A DNA stretch of 64,000 nt from Azospirillum melinis (GTDB lineage Bacteria; Pseudomonadota; Alphaproteobacteria; Azospirillales; Azospirillaceae): NCBI RefSeq assembly GCF_013340935.1, contig NZ_WHOS01000022.1, forward strand, positions 1 through 64,000, given 5' to 3'. Below the pieces are notes generated by a model, which saw nothing but the letters and a program-made list of their open reading frames with translations, was not told the DNA's origin and searched no databases. Of this stretch, positions 8,440-18,090 are shown piece by piece; positions within the stretch are counted from its first letter, which is position 1; the number at the start of each line of letters is the position of its first letter. Both the position numbers and the translations under genes were made by a program.

Positions 8440-9255
8440 ATGCTTCCTCGCCCGTACCGCCTGCCGCTGACGGCCATCCTCCTGTCCGCCGCCCTCTCCG
8501 CCTGCTCCTCCACCAAGGAGGACGCGTATGTCGAGCGTCCGGCCGACCAGCTCATGTCGGAAGCCGACGCGGCGATGCGCGAGGAATCCTACAAGAAGGC
8601 CGCGAAGCTCTACGACGAGGTGGAGCGCCAGCATCCCTATGCGGATGCGGCCAGCAAGGCGCAGCTTCTTGCCGCCTACGCCCAATACCAGGATCTGAAG
8701 TACGACGACGCCATCCTGGCGCTCGACCGCTTCATCCAGCTTCATCCGGGCAGCCCGGACGTCGACTACGCCTATTACATGCGGGCGCTGTGCTATTACG
8801 AGCAGATCACTGACGTGCGCCGCGACCAGCGGATGACGCGCCGGTCGCTCGACGCTCTGCAGGAGGTGGTTCGCCGCTTCCCCGACAGCAAATATGCCCG
8901 CGACGCGAAGCTGAAGATCGACCTGACCAACGATCACCTTGCCGGCAAGGAGATGGAGGTCGGGCGCTTCTATCTGCGTCAGCATCAGTATACCGCCGCG
9001 ATCAACCGGTTCCGCGCCGTCGTTGAAAACTACCAGACCACGTCCCATGTGCCTGAGGCGCTGCACCGCCTGGTGGAGTGCTATCTGGCGCTGGGCGTGA
9101 CCGACGAGGCGAAGGCCGCCGCGGCCGTGCTCGGCCACAACTTCCCCGGCAGCGAATGGTACACGGACAGCTACGCACTGCTGGTGGACGCCAATCTGCG
9201 TCCCGAGCGAAACGAGAAGTCGTGGCTCAATCGAGCCTGGAACTCCCTGTTCTAG
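8440..9255 (+). CDS. bamD: Outer membrane assembly lipoprotein BamD
   Basis: BamD is the essential lipoprotein of the BAM complex that inserts beta-barrel proteins into the outer membrane. The 271-aa product starts with a lipoprotein signal (YRLPLTAILLSAALSAC, lipobox LSAC at about residue 22) and then has five TPR-like repeats (for example YKKAAKLYDEVERQHPYADA and YDDAILALDRFIQLHPGSPD). Length and order fit the family. It is followed 8 nt later by recN; bamD-recN adjacency is common in Alphaproteobacteria. Confidence 0.93.
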   Translation: MLPRPYRLPLTAILLSAALSACSSTKEDAYVERPADQLMSEADAAMREESYKKAAKLYDEVERQHPYADAASKAQLLAAYAQYQDLKYDDAILALDRFIQLHPGSPDVDYAYYMRALCYYEQITDVRRDQRMTRRSLDALQEVVRRFPDSKYARDAKLKIDLTNDHLAGKEMEVGRFYLRQHQYTAAINRFRAVVENYQTTSHVPEALHRLVECYLALGVTDEAKAAAAVLGHNFPGSEWYTDSYALLVDANLRPERNEKSWLNRAWNSLF

Positions 9256-9263
9256 GACGCTCC

Positions 9264-10940
9264 ATGCTCGTGTCGCTGACGATCCGGGACGTCGTCCTGA
9301 TCGAGCGGCTGAGCCTGTCCTTCCGCAAGGGCCTGTGCGCCCTGACCGGTGAGACCGGCGCCGGCAAGTCGATCCTGCTCGACGCGCTGGGGCTGGCCCT
9401 CGGTGCACGCGCGGATTCGGGCCTGGTGCGCCACGGCGCCGATCAGGCCTCCGTCACCGCGGAGTTCGAGCTTTCGGGCGACCACCCGGCCTTCGCCATC
9501 CTCAAGGAACAGGGTCTCGACCCCGATTCCGGCGATGGTGCACTGGTGATCCGCCGCACCGTCAACACCGATGGGCGCAGCCGCGCCTGGGTGAACGACC
9601 AGCCGGTCGGCGTGGGCCTGTTGAAGACGCTGGGCGCCGAACTGGTCGAGGTGCATGGACAGTTCGACACCCACGGGCTGCTGAACCCGCAGACCCACCG
9701 CGGCGTGCTCGATGCCTATGCCGGCCTGTCGGCCCAGGCGGCGCAGGTCGCCGCGTCCCACCGTGCCTGGAGGCAGGTGGAGGATGCGCGCCACTCCGCC
9801 GCCGCCGACATCGCCCGCGCCCGCTCCGAAGAGGAATATCTCCGCCACGCCGTGGCCGAGCTGGACGCCCTCGCCCCCAAGGCCGGCGAGGAGGAGGAAC
9901 TGTCGGAGACCCGCGCGGTGCTGATGCATCGCGAAAAGCTGGTCGACGGCATGAACGCCGCCTATGCCGAACTGTCGGGCGACCGCGGCGTCGAGCGCGC
10001 CCTGTCCTCGGCCATCCGCACGCTCAGCCGCATCGCCGACCGGGCCGGCGGCACGCTGGATCCGGTGATCGCCGCCCTTGACCGGGCCGCGACCGAGGCG
10101 GGGGAGGCGATTGCCGCCCTCCAGGCCGTCTCCAGCAGTGTCGACATGGACCCGCGAGCGCTGGAAAAGCTGGAGGAGCGGCTCTTCGCGCTGCGCGCCG
10201 CCGCCCGCAAGCATGGCGTCGATGTCGATGCGCTTGCCGCCCTGCGCGAGGAGATGGCCGGCCGCCTGCTGCTGATCGAGGATCAGGGCGACCTGCTGGC
10301 CAAGCTGGCGAAGGAGGCCGAACAGGCCCGCGCCGTCTTCCACAAGGCCGCCGAAGCGCTGGGCGCCGCCCGCCGCGAGGCTGCCGGCCGGCTGGACGTG
10401 GCGGTCGCCGGCGAACTGGCGCCGCTGAAGATGGAGAAGGCGAAGTTCCGCACGTTGGTCGAGCCGGTGGACGAGTCGGAATGGAGCGCGTCGGGCATCG
10501 ACCGCGTTGCCTTCCAGGTCGCAACCAACCCCGGCTCGCCGCCGGGCGCGCTCAACAAGATCGCGTCGGGCGGTGAACTGGCGCGCTTCATGCTGGCGCT
10601 GAAGGTGGTGCTGGCCCAGACCTCCACCGTCGGCACGCTGGTGTTCGACGAGGTCGACACCGGCATCGGCGGCGCCGTCGCCGCCGCGGTGGGCGAACGG
10701 CTGGAAACGCTGGGCCATGGTTTGCAGGTGCTGGTCGTCACCCACAGCCCGCAGGTCGCGGCGCGCGGTGCCGTCCATCTGAAGGTGCAGAAGTCGCAGA
10801 AGGGCGAGCAGGTCACCACCGGCGTCGCCGAACTGGATGGCGACGAGCGGCGCGAGGAGATCGCCCGCATGCTGTCCGGCGCCACCGTCACCGCCGAGGC
10901 CCGCGCGGCGGCCGACAGCCTGATCGCCGGCCGCGGCTGA
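9264..10940 (+). CDS. recN: DNA repair protein RecN
   Basis: RecN is an SMC-like ATPase that helps repair double-strand breaks. The 558-aa product has the Walker A motif GETGAGKSIL near residue 33, a central coiled coil with Ala/Glu-rich heptads (residues about 150-390), the ABC signature NKIASGGELARFMLAL, and Walker B VFDEVDTGIGG. ATG 9264 gives the standard start MLVSLTIRDVVLIERLSL. It probably shares a transcript with bamD and is convergent with the LysR gene downstream. Confidence 0.95.
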   Translation: MLVSLTIRDVVLIERLSLSFRKGLCALTGETGAGKSILLDALGLALGARADSGLVRHGADQASVTAEFELSGDHPAFAILKEQGLDPDSGDGALVIRRTVNTDGRSRAWVNDQPVGVGLLKTLGAELVEVHGQFDTHGLLNPQTHRGVLDAYAGLSAQAAQVAASHRAWRQVEDARHSAAADIARARSEEEYLRHAVAELDALAPKAGEEEELSETRAVLMHREKLVDGMNAAYAELSGDRGVERALSSAIRTLSRIADRAGGTLDPVIAALDRAATEAGEAIAALQAVSSSVDMDPRALEKLEERLFALRAAARKHGVDVDALAALREEMAGRLLLIEDQGDLLAKLAKEAEQARAVFHKAAEALGAARREAAGRLDVAVAGELAPLKMEKAKFRTLVEPVDESEWSASGIDRVAFQVATNPGSPPGALNKIASGGELARFMLALKVVLAQTSTVGTLVFDEVDTGIGGAVAAAVGERLETLGHGLQVLVVTHSPQVAARGAVHLKVQKSQKGEQVTTGVAELDGDERREEIARMLSGATVTAEARAAADSLIAGRG

Positions 10941-10971
10941 CCCCTCGGAGCGTATGCTCCGAAAAGAAATG

Positions 10972-11880
10972 CTATTCCGCCGCCAGCGCCTCGGCATGGC
11001 GGCGGAACAGCCGGACCAAAGCATCCACCACCGCGGCCACCGCCGGTGCATCGCGCCGGTCGCGGTGGACCAGCAGATGGACATCCTCACGCAGGGCGGC
11101 CGGCGGATCGACGACGCGCACCAGCGCCGGGTCGGCATCGCCCAGCACGCAGGGAAGCAGCGTCAGCCCCATCCCGCGCCGGGCGGCGTCGAGCCGCATC
11201 GGCAGTTCGCTGAGCCGGGCGACGATGCGGGCACCGCGGTCGCGGACCGTATCGTCCACCCATCCCGATTGCGATGGCCGCCGCCGTGTTTCCGGCAGCC
11301 CGACTACGGCTGCGCCGTCCCAGCGTCCGGACCAGTCGTCGCGCAGCCCCCGCATCGCGTAGAGGGTGAAGCCGAAGCTTCCCAGCCGGCGGGTGACGAG
11401 ATCGCCTTCGGCCGGCACCCGGTCCATGCGCAACGCGATGTCGGCTTCGCGCTGGGCCAGGTTCAGGGCGTTGCGGGTGCTGAGGATGGTCAGGTCGGCC
11501 CCGGTTTCGGCCAGCAGGTCGGCCAGATGCAGGGTGAGAAAGGCGGAGACGGAGGTTGTCGCCGTCACCCGCACCGGCTGTACCGTCGCGGACAGCCGGT
11601 CGGCATTGCGGGCGAAGGCCGCGGCGGCATCGCCCATGGCCGCGGCGTTGTCCAGCACGGAGCGGCCGAGCGCCGTCAGCGCCAGCCGGTTGGGCAGCCG
11701 GTCGAACAGCGGACCGCCCAACGCGTCCTCCAGCCGTTTCAGCCGGCGGCCCAGGGTCGGCGAACTCAATCTCAGCCGCTGGGCGGCACCGGTCAGGCTG
11801 CCGCAGCGTGCCGTGGCCAGGAAGGCGCGGATGTCCTCCCAGTCCAAATGCCCGCTGCCCAAATCCGCGTCGTCGATCAT
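10972..11880 (-). CDS. LysR-family transcriptional regulator
   Basis: A 302-aa regulator with an N-terminal winged helix-turn-helix (DIRAFLATARCGSLTGAAQRL, then LSSPTLGRRLKRLEDALGGPLFDR) and a C-terminal effector-binding domain of the periplasmic-binding-protein type. The RLSSPTLGRRLKRLE form places it in the subgroup that represses or activates small neighbouring operons. It lies 47 nt downstream of a NUDIX gene on the same strand; no divergent target gene is present, so its regulon is unknown. It is convergent with recN. Confidence 0.85.
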   Translation of the reverse strand: MIDDADLGSGHLDWEDIRAFLATARCGSLTGAAQRLRLSSPTLGRRLKRLEDALGGPLFDRLPNRLALTALGRSVLDNAAAMGDAAAAFARNADRLSATVQPVRVTATTSVSAFLTLHLADLLAETGADLTILSTRNALNLAQREADIALRMDRVPAEGDLVTRRLGSFGFTLYAMRGLRDDWSGRWDGAAVVGLPETRRRPSQSGWVDDTVRDRGARIVARLSELPMRLDAARRGMGLTLLPCVLGDADPALVRVVDPPAALREDVHLLVHRDRRDAPAVAAVVDALVRLFRRHAEALAAE

Positions 11881-11927
11881 CCAATCCCCGTCCGAATCAC
11901 CCGGTCCAGCGGGGCGGGCGGAGACCG

Positions 11928-12542
11928 TCACCGCGGCAGCAGGCCGTGAAGCGCGGCATACTGCAACAGCATGATGGTCTTGCCGTCCAGGATCGCCCCG
12001 CTGCCGACCATGGCAAGGGCATCGGCGAAGGTCAACTCGACCACCTCGATGTCCTCGCCCTCCTCGGCAAGCCCGCCCCCCTCGCTGCGGTCGGCGGCGC
12101 GGTATTCGGCCACGAAGAAGGCCAGCCGCTCCGTCACCGAGCCGGGGCTCATGAAGGCGTCGAACACCCGGCGCGGCGCCTGGACGGTCACGCCCAGCTC
12201 CTCGGCCGCCTCGGCCCGGATCGCTTCCTCCGGGCTGCGGTCGTCGAGCAGGCCGGCGCACACCTCCAGCAGCGGTTCCGGATGGCCGTTGACGTAAGCC
12301 GGGAAGCGGAATTGCCGGGTCAGCAGCACGGTACCGCGGGTCGGATCGTAGAGCAGCAGGGCCGCCCCATTGCCACGGTCATACGTCTCCCGGCTTAGGG
12401 TCTGCCAGTTGCCGTCACTCCGCCGATAGTCGAAGGTGGTCTTCTTCAGAACATACCAGTCGTCGGACAGCAGCGTGACGTCGCGGATGCGGATACGCTC
12501 GTCCGAGGCAATGGAATCGTCGGTTGGGGAAAGGATTGTCAT
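11928..12542 (-). CDS. NUDIX hydrolase, GDP-mannose pyrophosphatase type (NudK-like)
   Basis: A 204-aa enzyme. The Nudix box is complete (G-x5-E-x7-R-E-x-x-E-E-x-x form: GLLDDRSPEEAIRAEAAEELGV, residues about 92-113). The leading segment VTLLSDDWYVLKKTTFDYRR and the EPLLEVCAGLLD motif match the NudK/ADP-ribose pyrophosphatase subgroup, which hydrolyses GDP-mannose or ADP-sugars. The start has ATG at 12542 with a 394-nt AT-richer gap upstream shared with the phytochrome gene. Substrate is inferred from the family only. Confidence 0.87.
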   Translation of the reverse strand: MTILSPTDDSIASDERIRIRDVTLLSDDWYVLKKTTFDYRRSDGNWQTLSRETYDRGNGAALLLYDPTRGTVLLTRQFRFPAYVNGHPEPLLEVCAGLLDDRSPEEAIRAEAAEELGVTVQAPRRVFDAFMSPGSVTERLAFFVAEYRAADRSEGGGLAEEGEDIEVVELTFADALAMVGSGAILDGKTIMLLQYAALHGLLPR

Positions 12543-12936
12543 GGCGCATCCCGATGGTCATGGAACGGCCGTTACCCTGCGTCATGAGCGGCTTGCGGGC
12601 AGCCCGCCGAAGATGAAAGGGTGCCTTGCGGAAATTTGTGGCTGCTGCCGACCTTCGGCAACAATGCTTATTCACAGTTGAAGAAAAGTCCTTATGAAGC
12701 GAAAGCGCTGCCGATGCAGCCAAGGTCTGATAGTCATTATCATACGCAAGCACGTTCCAAATCTTATCCTATGTTAAGTTAACAAACCTTAATTAGAACG
12801 TAGGAATAGCCATTTTGGAGCGTTGCAGCGTTCCGGACTCCTGCCTAGATTGTTGATGAATTCCCTTGGCTGCGCGTGACAAACGACGCCGGTCCAGCTT
12901 CCGCCAGAGGTCGCGTTTGTCTGAAGTCTTCGTTCG
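12543..12936. promoter_or_regulatory. Divergent intergenic region, AT-rich, between the NUDIX and phytochrome genes
   Basis: 394 nt without a convincing gene. The right half is notably AT-rich for this genome. It contains a perfect palindrome GTTAAGTTAAC (12773-12783) and a direct repeat of AGCGTT near 12820-12832. Promoters for both divergent genes should lie here; I could not fix a -35/-10 pair. Confidence 0.5.
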
Positions 12937-15486
12937 ATGAGTGGCCCGGTTCCTACGGGGTCTGTCGACCTCACCGATTGTGACCGGGAGCCCATCCACC
13001 AGCTGGGCCTGATCCAACCGACCGGTTTCCTGATCGCCGTCACGGCCGATTGGATCATCGTCCATGTCTCCGCCAACATCGGGCGCTGGCTGGGGGCCGA
13101 ACCCGACGATCTGCTGGGGCATCCGCTGGCCTCCTTCATCGCGGGCGAGGCGTTGCACACCATCCGCGGCCGGTTGCAGGTCGCCCACATCAACGGCAGC
13201 GTCGAGCGCGCCTTCAGCGTCCATCTGTCCGACATCACCCCGATCTGCGACGTGGCGGTCCATCTGTCCGGCTCCACAATCGTCATCGAAGCGGAGCCGA
13301 GCGAGGGCGAAGGACCACAGGATTCGGGCTCCCTGCTGCGCTCGATGATCGCGCGGGTCCAGAACACCCGCGGCTTCGAAGGCTTCTGCCGCGAGGCGGC
13401 GCGCCAGATGCGGGCGCTCACCGGATTCGACCGGGTGATGGTCTACCGCTTCGCCGACGACGGGTCGGGAGAGGTGATCGCGGAGTCGGCGGTGCATGGC
13501 ATCGGCAGCTTCCTCGGCCAGCGATACCCTGCTTCCGACATCCCGCAGCAGGCCCGGCGCCTGTATGAGCGAAGCTGGCTGCGCTGCATTTCCGACGTGA
13601 ACGCGTCGCCGGTACCGATCGTGCCGACGGTCGATCCGATGGGCCAGCCGCTGGATCTGTCGCTCAGCCTGCTGCGCAGCGTCTCGCTGATCCATGTCGA
13701 GTATCTGCGCAACATGGGGGTAAACGCCTCGCTGTCGGTGTCGATCTTGCGGCACGGCAAGCTGTGGGGACTGTTCGCCTGTCACCACCGCCATGCCCGC
13801 TCGCTCTCCTTCGAGCGCCGGACCACTGCCGAGCTGTTCGGCCAGATGGTCTCGCTGCTGCTGGAGGGGCGGGAGCGCGAGCAGGAAAGCCAGCAGGAGG
13901 CCCAGGCCCGCCGCGCCCATGTCCGCATCATGTCGATGCTGGCCGACAGCGAATCGCCGCTGGACAGTCTGGTCACCTTCGCGACGGAGCTGCGGGCGCT
14001 GATCGACTGCGACGGCTTCGCCTGCTGCATCGACGGCCAGCTGCATATGGAAGGCGAGACGCCGACGAGGGAGGAGACGCTGGGCGTCATGCGCTTCCTG
14101 CACCGGACGCCGCCCAGCAAGATCTACCTGACCGATCAGTTGGGGGCGGTGCATCCGCCGGCCCGCGACTTCACCGAACGGGCCTGCGGCCTGCTGGCGA
14201 TTCCAGTGTCGCGGACGCCGCGCGACTATCTGGTCTTCTTCCGCAAGGAACTGGTCCGCACCGTCACCTGGGGCGGCGACCCGACCAAGCCGGCGCAGTA
14301 CGGCCCCAACGGTCCGCGCCTCACGCCGCGCAAGAGCTTCGAGGCCTGGAAGGAGACGGTGCATGGCCGGTCCAAGCCCTGGACCGAGCTTGACGAGCGC
14401 AATGCCGAATCGCTGCGGGTGACCCTGCTGGAGGTGGTGCTGCGGCTGGCCGACGTCGCCGGGCGTACCCGCAAGGAGGCGGCCGAGCGGCAGGAACTGC
14501 TGATCGCCGAGTTGAACCACCGCGTCCGCAACATCCTCAGCCTCGTCCGCGCCCTGGTGCGGCAGAGCGAGTCCGGAGCGGAAACGGTGCAGCAGTTCGC
14601 CGCCATCGTCGCCGGCCGCATCGAGGCGCTGGCCCGCGCCCATGACCAGATCACCGCCGACAATTGGGGGCCGGCCTCGCTGCGGGCCCTGGTCGTGGCG
14701 GAGATCGGCGCCTATCTGTCGGCCAGGAGCGAGCGGGTGCGGTTGACCGGGCCGGAGGTGCTGCTGGCGCCGCAGGCCTTCTCCGTCTTCGCGCTGGTGG
14801 TGCATGAACTGACCACCAATTCGGCCAAATACGGCGCGCTCAGCGACAGCAGCGGCTGGGTCGAGGCCGACTGGTCGATCGACGAGGGCGGGCGGCTGCT
14901 GATCGACTGGCAGGAGAATGGCGGCCCGCCGGTGCGGGCGCCATCGCGCACCGGCTTTGGCACCACGGTGATCGAGCGGTCGGTGCCCCACGATCTTCAG
15001 GGCGAGGCGGAGGTGACCTACGCCCTGTCCGGTCTGCGCGCCCGCTTCATGATCCCGGCGCAGTTCGTCACCATCACCGACAGCCTGCCCACCGGCAGCC
15101 GGCGCAGCCTGCCGGTTCCGGCTGCCGATTTCTCCATCGGCGGCCCGGTGCTGCTGCTGGAGGACAACATGATCATCGCCATGGCGACGGAGGACGTGCT
15201 GCTCAGCTTCAACGCCAGCCGCGTCAACACTGCCGCCGGCGTTCGCCACGCCCTGCGCCTGATCGATGAGGATCCGCCGGTGGTCGGCGTGCTGGATGTC
15301 AATCTGGGCAACGAGACGTCGGTCGCGGTCGCCGAGCGACTGCGGGAGCTGGGCATCCCCTTCGTGTTCGCGACCGGCTATGGCGAGAGCGCCGCGGTGC
15401 CGGAGCGGTTCGCCGATGTGCCGGTGCTGAAGAAACCCTACGGGTCGGATCAGGTGGTGCAGGTGCTGGCGTCGGTAATGGGGTAG
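12937..15486 (+). CDS. bphP: Bacteriophytochrome histidine kinase with C-terminal receiver
   Basis: An 849-aa red/far-red light sensor. Residues: biliverdin-binding Cys15 in CDREPIH, PAS domain to about 115, GAF about 140-310 with PASDIP (D201) and the conserved LIHVEYLRNMGV, PHY domain about 320-510 with the tongue motif PRKSF, then an HWE-type kinase (LNHRVRNILSLVRAL, H528; N-box HELTTNSAKYGAL) and a receiver with D787 (VLDVNLGN) and a KKPY lysine. All chromophore-site residues expected of a classical bacteriophytochrome are present. The built-in receiver suggests a phosphorelay or self-regulation. There is no heme oxygenase gene beside it, so biliverdin must come from elsewhere. ATG 12937 lacks a strong ribosome site. 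Confidence 0.93.
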   Translation: MSGPVPTGSVDLTDCDREPIHQLGLIQPTGFLIAVTADWIIVHVSANIGRWLGAEPDDLLGHPLASFIAGEALHTIRGRLQVAHINGSVERAFSVHLSDITPICDVAVHLSGSTIVIEAEPSEGEGPQDSGSLLRSMIARVQNTRGFEGFCREAARQMRALTGFDRVMVYRFADDGSGEVIAESAVHGIGSFLGQRYPASDIPQQARRLYERSWLRCISDVNASPVPIVPTVDPMGQPLDLSLSLLRSVSLIHVEYLRNMGVNASLSVSILRHGKLWGLFACHHRHARSLSFERRTTAELFGQMVSLLLEGREREQESQQEAQARRAHVRIMSMLADSESPLDSLVTFATELRALIDCDGFACCIDGQLHMEGETPTREETLGVMRFLHRTPPSKIYLTDQLGAVHPPARDFTERACGLLAIPVSRTPRDYLVFFRKELVRTVTWGGDPTKPAQYGPNGPRLTPRKSFEAWKETVHGRSKPWTELDERNAESLRVTLLEVVLRLADVAGRTRKEAAERQELLIAELNHRVRNILSLVRALVRQSESGAETVQQFAAIVAGRIEALARAHDQITADNWGPASLRALVVAEIGAYLSARSERVRLTGPEVLLAPQAFSVFALVVHELTTNSAKYGALSDSSGWVEADWSIDEGGRLLIDWQENGGPPVRAPSRTGFGTTVIERSVPHDLQGEAEVTYALSGLRARFMIPAQFVTITDSLPTGSRRSLPVPAADFSIGGPVLLLEDNMIIAMATEDVLLSFNASRVNTAAGVRHALRLIDEDPPVVGVLDVNLGNETSVAVAERLRELGIPFVFATGYGESAAVPERFADVPVLKKPYGSDQVVQVLASVMG

Positions 15487-15529
15487 GGCGTCCGGTCACC
15501 TGCCCACCATCGCCCAACCCCCGCCCCAT

Positions 15530-16294
15530 TCACCCTTTGACCGCCGCGTACCGTGCGAACAGGGCCACGCTGACCGCCACGGTGGCGTTCAGCGACTCAA
15601 CCGCCCCGGTGGTCGGCACCGACAGCCGCATCGCCGGGCAGTCGGCCGGCACGCCCTGGCCCTCCTCGCCCAGGATCAGCCGCATGTCAGCGGGCCAGTC
15701 GAAGCGGGTCAGATCCTCTCCCCCGCCGTCCAGGGCATAGAGCGGCCCCGCCGCCTCGTTCACCGCCGTCCAGCGCGGCCCGCGCAGCAGGGTCAGCGTG
15801 AACTGCGCGTTCGACGCCGCACGCAGGCATTTGGGGTGGAAGGGATGCGCCGCCCCCTCCAGCAGGACGATCCGTGACACGCCGAAGGCCGCGGCGCTGC
15901 GCAGCAGGGCGCCGAGATTGCTGGGATCGCCGAGCGCGCACAGCAGCTCCAGCCCCTGCGGCGGCTGCGACAAATCGATGGCCGGCATCTTCGGCACGGC
16001 GCCGACCAGCAGCGGAAAGCCGGTGCCCGACACATCCAGCATCCGGAACAGCGCCGGAGCCAGTTGAACCGGCTCCACCCCCGGCGGCAGGCGCCAGGAG
16101 GATATCTGCGCCGGGTCGCTGAACAGCACGCGCTCGAACCGCTCGGGATGGTGGCGCAGCGCCTCCGGAACGGTCTTCAGGCCGGCCAGCAGGAACTTAC
16201 CGTTCTTCTTCAGCCCACGGCTTTCCAGCGCCGATTCCCACAGCTTGAACTGCGGGTTCTGCGGGCTTTCGATCAGCAGGGGCGGACGGGTCAT
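15530..16294 (-). CDS. SpoU/TrmH-family RNA 2'-O-methyltransferase
   Basis: A 254-aa SPOUT methyltransferase. It has an N-terminal RNA-binding substrate domain (ESPQNPQFKLWESALESRGLKKNGKFLLAG) and the knotted catalytic domain with the three SpoU motifs: ALGDPSNLGALLRSAAAFG, LILGEEGQGVP and VESLNATVAVSVALF. It would methylate a ribose in rRNA or tRNA; the exact nucleotide cannot be read from sequence. It is convergent with the phytochrome gene. Confidence 0.88.
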   Translation of the reverse strand: MTRPPLLIESPQNPQFKLWESALESRGLKKNGKFLLAGLKTVPEALRHHPERFERVLFSDPAQISSWRLPPGVEPVQLAPALFRMLDVSGTGFPLLVGAVPKMPAIDLSQPPQGLELLCALGDPSNLGALLRSAAAFGVSRIVLLEGAAHPFHPKCLRAASNAQFTLTLLRGPRWTAVNEAAGPLYALDGGGEDLTRFDWPADMRLILGEEGQGVPADCPAMRLSVPTTGAVESLNATVAVSVALFARYAAVKG

Positions 16295-16351
16295 GGCAGC
16301 AGGCTTTCCGGCAGGGAGATGCCCCTGCCTAGCACAGCAGCGCCGCGGAAG

Positions 16352-16894
16352 TCAGGTGTTGAGGCGGCGGCCGAGGAACAGCAGGGGGCCGCGCTGGCAG
16401 GCGTCGGTGAAGCCGGCGCGCTGGTAGAACTCGACATTGCGGGCGAAGACGGCGGTGACCAGATGCACGCCGGGCAAGCCGTCGTCCCGGCAATCCTCGG
16501 CGAAGCGGTCGACCAACCGGCGTCCCAGCCCGTGTTCCCGCCAGCCCGGCCGGACATTCACATGGAAATGGGCGGGGTAGGCGGCGAAATGATCGGCGAA
16601 GGCCTCGTATTTCGGGACGCGCCGGGCCAGTTCGACCGTGCCGGCGCTGTCCTTGCAGCCGGTGAGGTAGCCGACGACCTGTCCGTCGGCCGCCACCGCC
16701 ATCCAGATGTCCCGCGGTGCCTCATCCACGAACCAGCCGGTCCAGGTGGCGAGGAAGGCGGCGCGATCGACAGCGGACGCGAACTCCGTCCGGGTGGTGG
16801 AGGCGAAGAAGATCTCCTCCAACGCCGCCAGCGCCGCCCCGCGGTCGGGCAGGGCGGTCAGCCGTTCCAGCCGGATGCGGTCCTCTGCGGTCAT
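16352..16894 (-). CDS. GNAT-family N-acetyltransferase
   Basis: A 180-aa acetyltransferase with the acetyl-CoA binding segment (NVRPGWREHGLGRRLVDRFAE) and the C-terminal NVEFYQRAGFTD motif. Substrate unknown. Its ATG (16892-16894) overlaps the TGA of mltA (16891-16893) by three bases, so the two are translationally coupled. The upstream reading frame is longer but runs through mltA in another frame and is not used. Confidence 0.85.
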   Translation of the reverse strand: MTAEDRIRLERLTALPDRGAALAALEEIFFASTTRTEFASAVDRAAFLATWTGWFVDEAPRDIWMAVAADGQVVGYLTGCKDSAGTVELARRVPKYEAFADHFAAYPAHFHVNVRPGWREHGLGRRLVDRFAEDCRDDGLPGVHLVTAVFARNVEFYQRAGFTDACQRGPLLFLGRRLNT

Positions 16895-18090
16895 TTCCGT
16901 TGGGCGGTCTCGACCGACAGGTTGCGTGGCGCCAGCATGGTGTAGTGACCGCGCGCCTTCATCACGCCGGCCCCTTCCTCCGCCTGCGGGCCATGGCCCC
17001 AGAACAGGTCGCCGCGCACGGGGCCCTTGATGGCGCCGCCGGTGTCCTGCGCCATCACCAGGCGGTTGATGGCGCCGCCCGGAACCGGGGCGTCGCGCAC
17101 CTCCAGCCACAGCGGCACGCCCAGCGGTATATGCTCGGCATCCACCGCAAGGCTGCGGCCGGGGGTCAGCTCCATGTTGCGGGCACCGCGGGCGCCGACC
17201 TCGGGCTTCACCTTGAAGAAGACGTAGGAGGGGTTGAGGTTCATCACCCGCTGGGCCTCGGCCGGATGCTCCTTCAGCCAGCGCCGGATCGTCTGCAAGG
17301 ACATCTGTTCCGGCGTGGCGTCGCCGATGTCGATGATATGGCGGCCGATCGGGTAATAGCTGTGACCGTTCTGGCCGGCGTAATGGATGCCGACCACCGA
17401 GCCGTCGGCCATGACCGCCCGGCCGGAGCCCTGTATTTCCAGGAAGAAGGCGTCGACCGGGTCGTCCACCCACATCAGTTCCAGACCCTTGCCCTTCAAG
17501 GCGCCGTTTTCGATGCGGGCGCGGCTGGGCAGGCCGTTCTTGCCGCGCGACGGCATGCGGTAGAGCGGAACGTTGTAACGCTCGGTCCGGGTCCAGCTGC
17601 CGTGCAGCTCGATCTCGTAATAGCCGGTGAAGAGGCCGTTCTCGCCGTTGCTGACGTCGCGTGGGGTGAAGAAGGTCTCGAAGAAGCGGCGGGCCGCCTC
17701 GCTGTCGCCGGGGGGCAGGTCGCGGGCGGCGGCGCAGATGGCGCGCCAGTCGTCGGTGGTGCCGGCGGCGCGCAGTTGCCCCAGCGACTTGCCCGGCGGC
17801 TGGTTCTTCACCCAGCCGCAGGTCCGCTGCACCGCCGGCACCGCCTGGGCGTGGTCGTCGTCGATCCAGCCGGCGAGGTGACGGAAATCGGGCGAGACCT
17901 GATCCCAGGTCGGGCGCTGGGCGGTCCGCCGCTGCCCGTCCACCGTCGGGGCAGTGCCGGCGCAGGCCGCCAGCGTCGCCAGCAGCCCTCCCATCAGCGC
18001 CATCCGCAGGCCATGGCCTGCGGCTTTCCTCACGTCACGCGCACACGCCACCCCAGCCGCAGCCGCCATCGCGCACTCCGCCACCAGCAT
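16891..18090 (-). CDS. mltA: Membrane-bound lytic murein transglycosylase A
   Basis: MltA cleaves peptidoglycan to 1,6-anhydro-muropeptides. The 399-aa frame carries a signal and a lipobox near residue 42 (LLATLAAC), then the MltA double-psi barrel: FTGYYEIELHGS, FFLEIQGSGRA, and the 3D-type end MAQDTGGAIKGPVRGDLFWG with the catalytic Asp. The start is uncertain: ATG 18090, GTG 18051 (which places basic residues just before the hydrophobic core) and ATG 18003 (which leaves a very short signal) are all in frame. It is coupled to the downstream GNAT gene. Confidence 0.9.
   Translation of the reverse strand: MLVAECAMAAAAGVACARDVRKAAGHGLRMALMGGLLATLAACAGTAPTVDGQRRTAQRPTWDQVSPDFRHLAGWIDDDHAQAVPAVQRTCGWVKNQPPGKSLGQLRAAGTTDDWRAICAAARDLPPGDSEAARRFFETFFTPRDVSNGENGLFTGYYEIELHGSWTRTERYNVPLYRMPSRGKNGLPSRARIENGALKGKGLELMWVDDPVDAFFLEIQGSGRAVMADGSVVGIHYAGQNGHSYYPIGRHIIDIGDATPEQMSLQTIRRWLKEHPAEAQRVMNLNPSYVFFKVKPEVGARGARNMELTPGRSLAVDAEHIPLGVPLWLEVRDAPVPGGAINRLVMAQDTGGAIKGPVRGDLFWGHGPQAEEGAGVMKARGHYTMLAPRNLSVETAQRK

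Noticed and set aside
12793..15249. 818-aa open frame on the minus strand
   Set aside because: Antisense shadow of the phytochrome gene.
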